Part shown: in pieces, positions 6,793 to 7,262 of the stretch | How positions within the stretch are numbered: the first letter of the stretch is position 1 | Layout: every line of letters starts with the position of its first letter | Assembly: GCA_025061935.1 (NCBI GenBank) | Contig: JANWZY010000154.1 | Span: 1 to 7,262, forward strand | Source: Verrucomicrobiia bacterium | GTDB taxonomy: Bacteria; Verrucomicrobiota; Verrucomicrobiia; Limisphaerales; DTLC01 | Length of the DNA: 7,262 nucleotides | Direction of reading: 5' to 3' | Notes under the pieces: generated by a model | Databases searched by the model: none | What the model saw: only the letters and a program-made list of their open reading frames with translations | Told to the model about the DNA's origin: nothing | Position numbers and translations under genes: made by a program

Positions 6793-6814
6793 GTGGAATC
6801 GGGGCGGATTCCAC
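6793..6814 (+). repeat. Hairpin GTGGAATC / GATTCCAC
   Basis: Perfect 8-bp arms (6793-6800 and 6807-6814) enclose a 6-nt GGGGCG loop. The last four bases of the right arm, CCAC, are also the first four of the next hairpin, so the two cannot form fully at the same time. Confidence 0.6.
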
Positions 6815-6834
6815 GTTTTTACAAACGTGGCTAC
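6811..6834 (+). repeat. CCACGTTT hairpin element, copy 1
   Basis: Perfect 8-bp arms CCACGTTT (6811-6818) and AAACGTGG (6823-6830) flank a TTAC loop, followed by CTAC. A degenerate second copy lies at 6908-6930. Confidence 0.65.
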
Positions 6835-6851
6835 GGTTGGCCCCGCGTAGT

Positions 6852-6880
6852 TGCGCTTGTTAAAGTGCAGTAAAAGCGCA
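6852..6880 (+). repeat. Inverted repeat TGCGCTT / AAGCGCA
   Basis: Perfect 7-bp arms (6852-6858 and 6874-6880) with a 15-nt loop containing TAAAGTGCAGTAA. It lies between the two CCRCGTT hairpins. Its role is unknown and chance occurrence is possible. Confidence 0.35.
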
Positions 6881-6907
6881 GCGCGGCTCATACCCGGTTA
6901 CTGACTT

Positions 6908-6930
6908 CCGCGTTTTCACAACGTGGCTGC
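6908..6930 (+). repeat. CCACGTTT hairpin element, degenerate copy 2
   Basis: CCGCGTT (6908-6914) pairs with AACGTGG (6920-6926) with one G-T wobble over a TTCAC loop, followed by CTGC. Compared with copy 1 it has A-to-G and T-to-C changes and one base deleted. Confidence 0.5.
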
Positions 6931-7016
6931 CACAGTTTGGCAACCGTAACTGTCGTTGGCGCAACCTGGCTGCGTCTGAAAAAACGCCGCCGCGACAGTG
7001 GCTTTTGCGGTCTGTC

Positions 7017-7030
7017 GTCCCGGTTAGGAC
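7017..7030. promoter_or_regulatory. GTCC-N6-GGAC dyad
   Basis: GTCC at 7017-7020 and GGAC at 7027-7030 form an imperfect short dyad. It shares the GTCC...GGAC pattern with the dyads at 7055-7067 and 7219-7232. Possible operator half-sites; speculative. Confidence 0.25.
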
Positions 7031-7054
7031 TGGTATGCGGTTTTTGCGCCTTTC

Positions 7055-7067
7055 GTCCACCGTGGAC
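7055..7067. promoter_or_regulatory. Palindrome GTCCAC-C-GTGGAC
   Basis: A perfect 6+6 palindrome about a single central C. It is too tight for a good RNA hairpin, so a protein-binding site is more likely than a terminator, if it is functional at all. Confidence 0.35.
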
Positions 7068-7070
7068 ACA

Positions 7071-7118
7071 GTGGGCTATGGTCTATCGCCCTAGCAAATT
7101 TTGAGCGGTTTAGCCCAC
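7071..7118 (+). repeat. Inverted repeat GTGGGCTA / TAGCCCAC
   Basis: Perfect 8-bp arms (7071-7078 and 7111-7118) with a 32-nt loop. No transposase lies inside or nearby, so mobile-element ends are unlikely. Confidence 0.35.
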
Positions 7119-7208
7119 AAGCAGCGGAAATGCTTCAGTATCTTAGCTGTCCGGTCGCAAAAGCGCCGATCATGCGGCGGCTCCGGCCTGAGCTGCGCCG
7201 GCGCAATT

Positions 7209-7242
7209 CAGAATTTTTGTCCCACCTGGGACAAAAATTTTG
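7209..7242. promoter_or_regulatory. 34-bp near-perfect palindrome
   Basis: The core TTTTTGTCCCA-CC-TGGGACAAAAA extends outward with AA/TT to perfect 13-bp arms (7212-7224 and 7227-7239), then to 16-bp arms if one G-T pair is allowed at 7211/7240. The symmetric GTCCC/GGGAC centre flanked by A/T tracts fits a dimer-bound operator for a gene starting beyond the right edge. It could also be an RNA hairpin acting as a terminator in either direction, since T runs occur on both strands. The short distance to the window edge prevents choosing. Confidence 0.55.
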
Positions 7243-7262
7243 TCGAGTTTGGGCGCACTGAG

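Larger units (their letters stand above)
6497..7262. other. Gene-free, repeat-rich intergenic region
   Basis: No frame on either strand encodes a recognisable protein. The open frames crossing it (for example 6570-6863 on + and 6548-6814 on -) owe their length to translating the 43-bp repeats twice. The region holds the direct repeats, hairpins and palindromes listed separately. No tRNA or known RNA family was recognised, and the right edge may be the promoter area of the next gene. Confidence 0.6.

Noticed and set aside
6548..6863. Overlapping ORFs on both strands across the 43-bp repeats
   Set aside because: Their apparent internal protein repeats are only the translated DNA repeat; no start signal or domain is present.
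7071..7118. Insertion-sequence terminal inverted repeats
   Set aside because: Only 48 nt in total with no transposase and no target duplication visible.

Overview
The window most likely comes from a GC-rich member of the Verrucomicrobiota, perhaps a Limisphaerales/Pedosphaera-type bacterium. This is inferred from four things: an exported ThuA-like protein beside a Tat-exported Gfo/Idh/MocA oxidoreductase; an ECF sigma factor followed by a small one-TM protein with a 'LLALKKYE-PPPGFF' type N-terminus; family-typical short palindromic repeats; and generally weak Shine-Dalgarno signals. Planctomycetota carry some of the same families, so the assignment is probable rather than certain.

Layout: positions 1-824 show no gene that I can support. 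From 888 to 6248 six genes lie on the + strand, separated by short gaps of 5-85 nt: a ThuA-like protein (888-1817), a Gfo/Idh/MocA-family oxidoreductase with a twin-arginine signal (1837-3255), an exported YceI-family lipid-binding protein (3287-3991), a long-chain trans-polyprenyl diphosphate synthase (4077-5123), an ECF sigma-70 factor (5134-5778) and a single-TM protein that is a candidate anti-sigma factor (5784-6248). A weak 81-codon ORF follows at 6251-6496. Positions 6497-7262 hold no convincing gene but are rich in repeats and dyads. They include a 43-bp direct repeat in two copies differing at one base, two copies of a CCRCGTTTT...AACGTGG hairpin, and a 34-bp palindrome near the right edge.

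Functional reading: the first two genes look like an envelope-localised carbohydrate-related pair, since ThuA and Gfo/Idh proteins are often encoded together in sugar-catabolic loci. The next two suggest an isoprenoid theme: a periplasmic YceI protein, a family with known polyisoprenoid binding, lies directly upstream of a synthase with long-chain active-site features. The last pair looks like a sigma factor and its membrane-bound regulator, and may control the operon or an envelope response. No CRISPR array, rRNA, tRNA, transposase or phage gene was seen. The most unusual items are the EKP-to-EAP change in the oxidoreductase, the regulator-like protein lacking a zinc anti-sigma motif, and the dense palindromes of the right-hand intergenic region.
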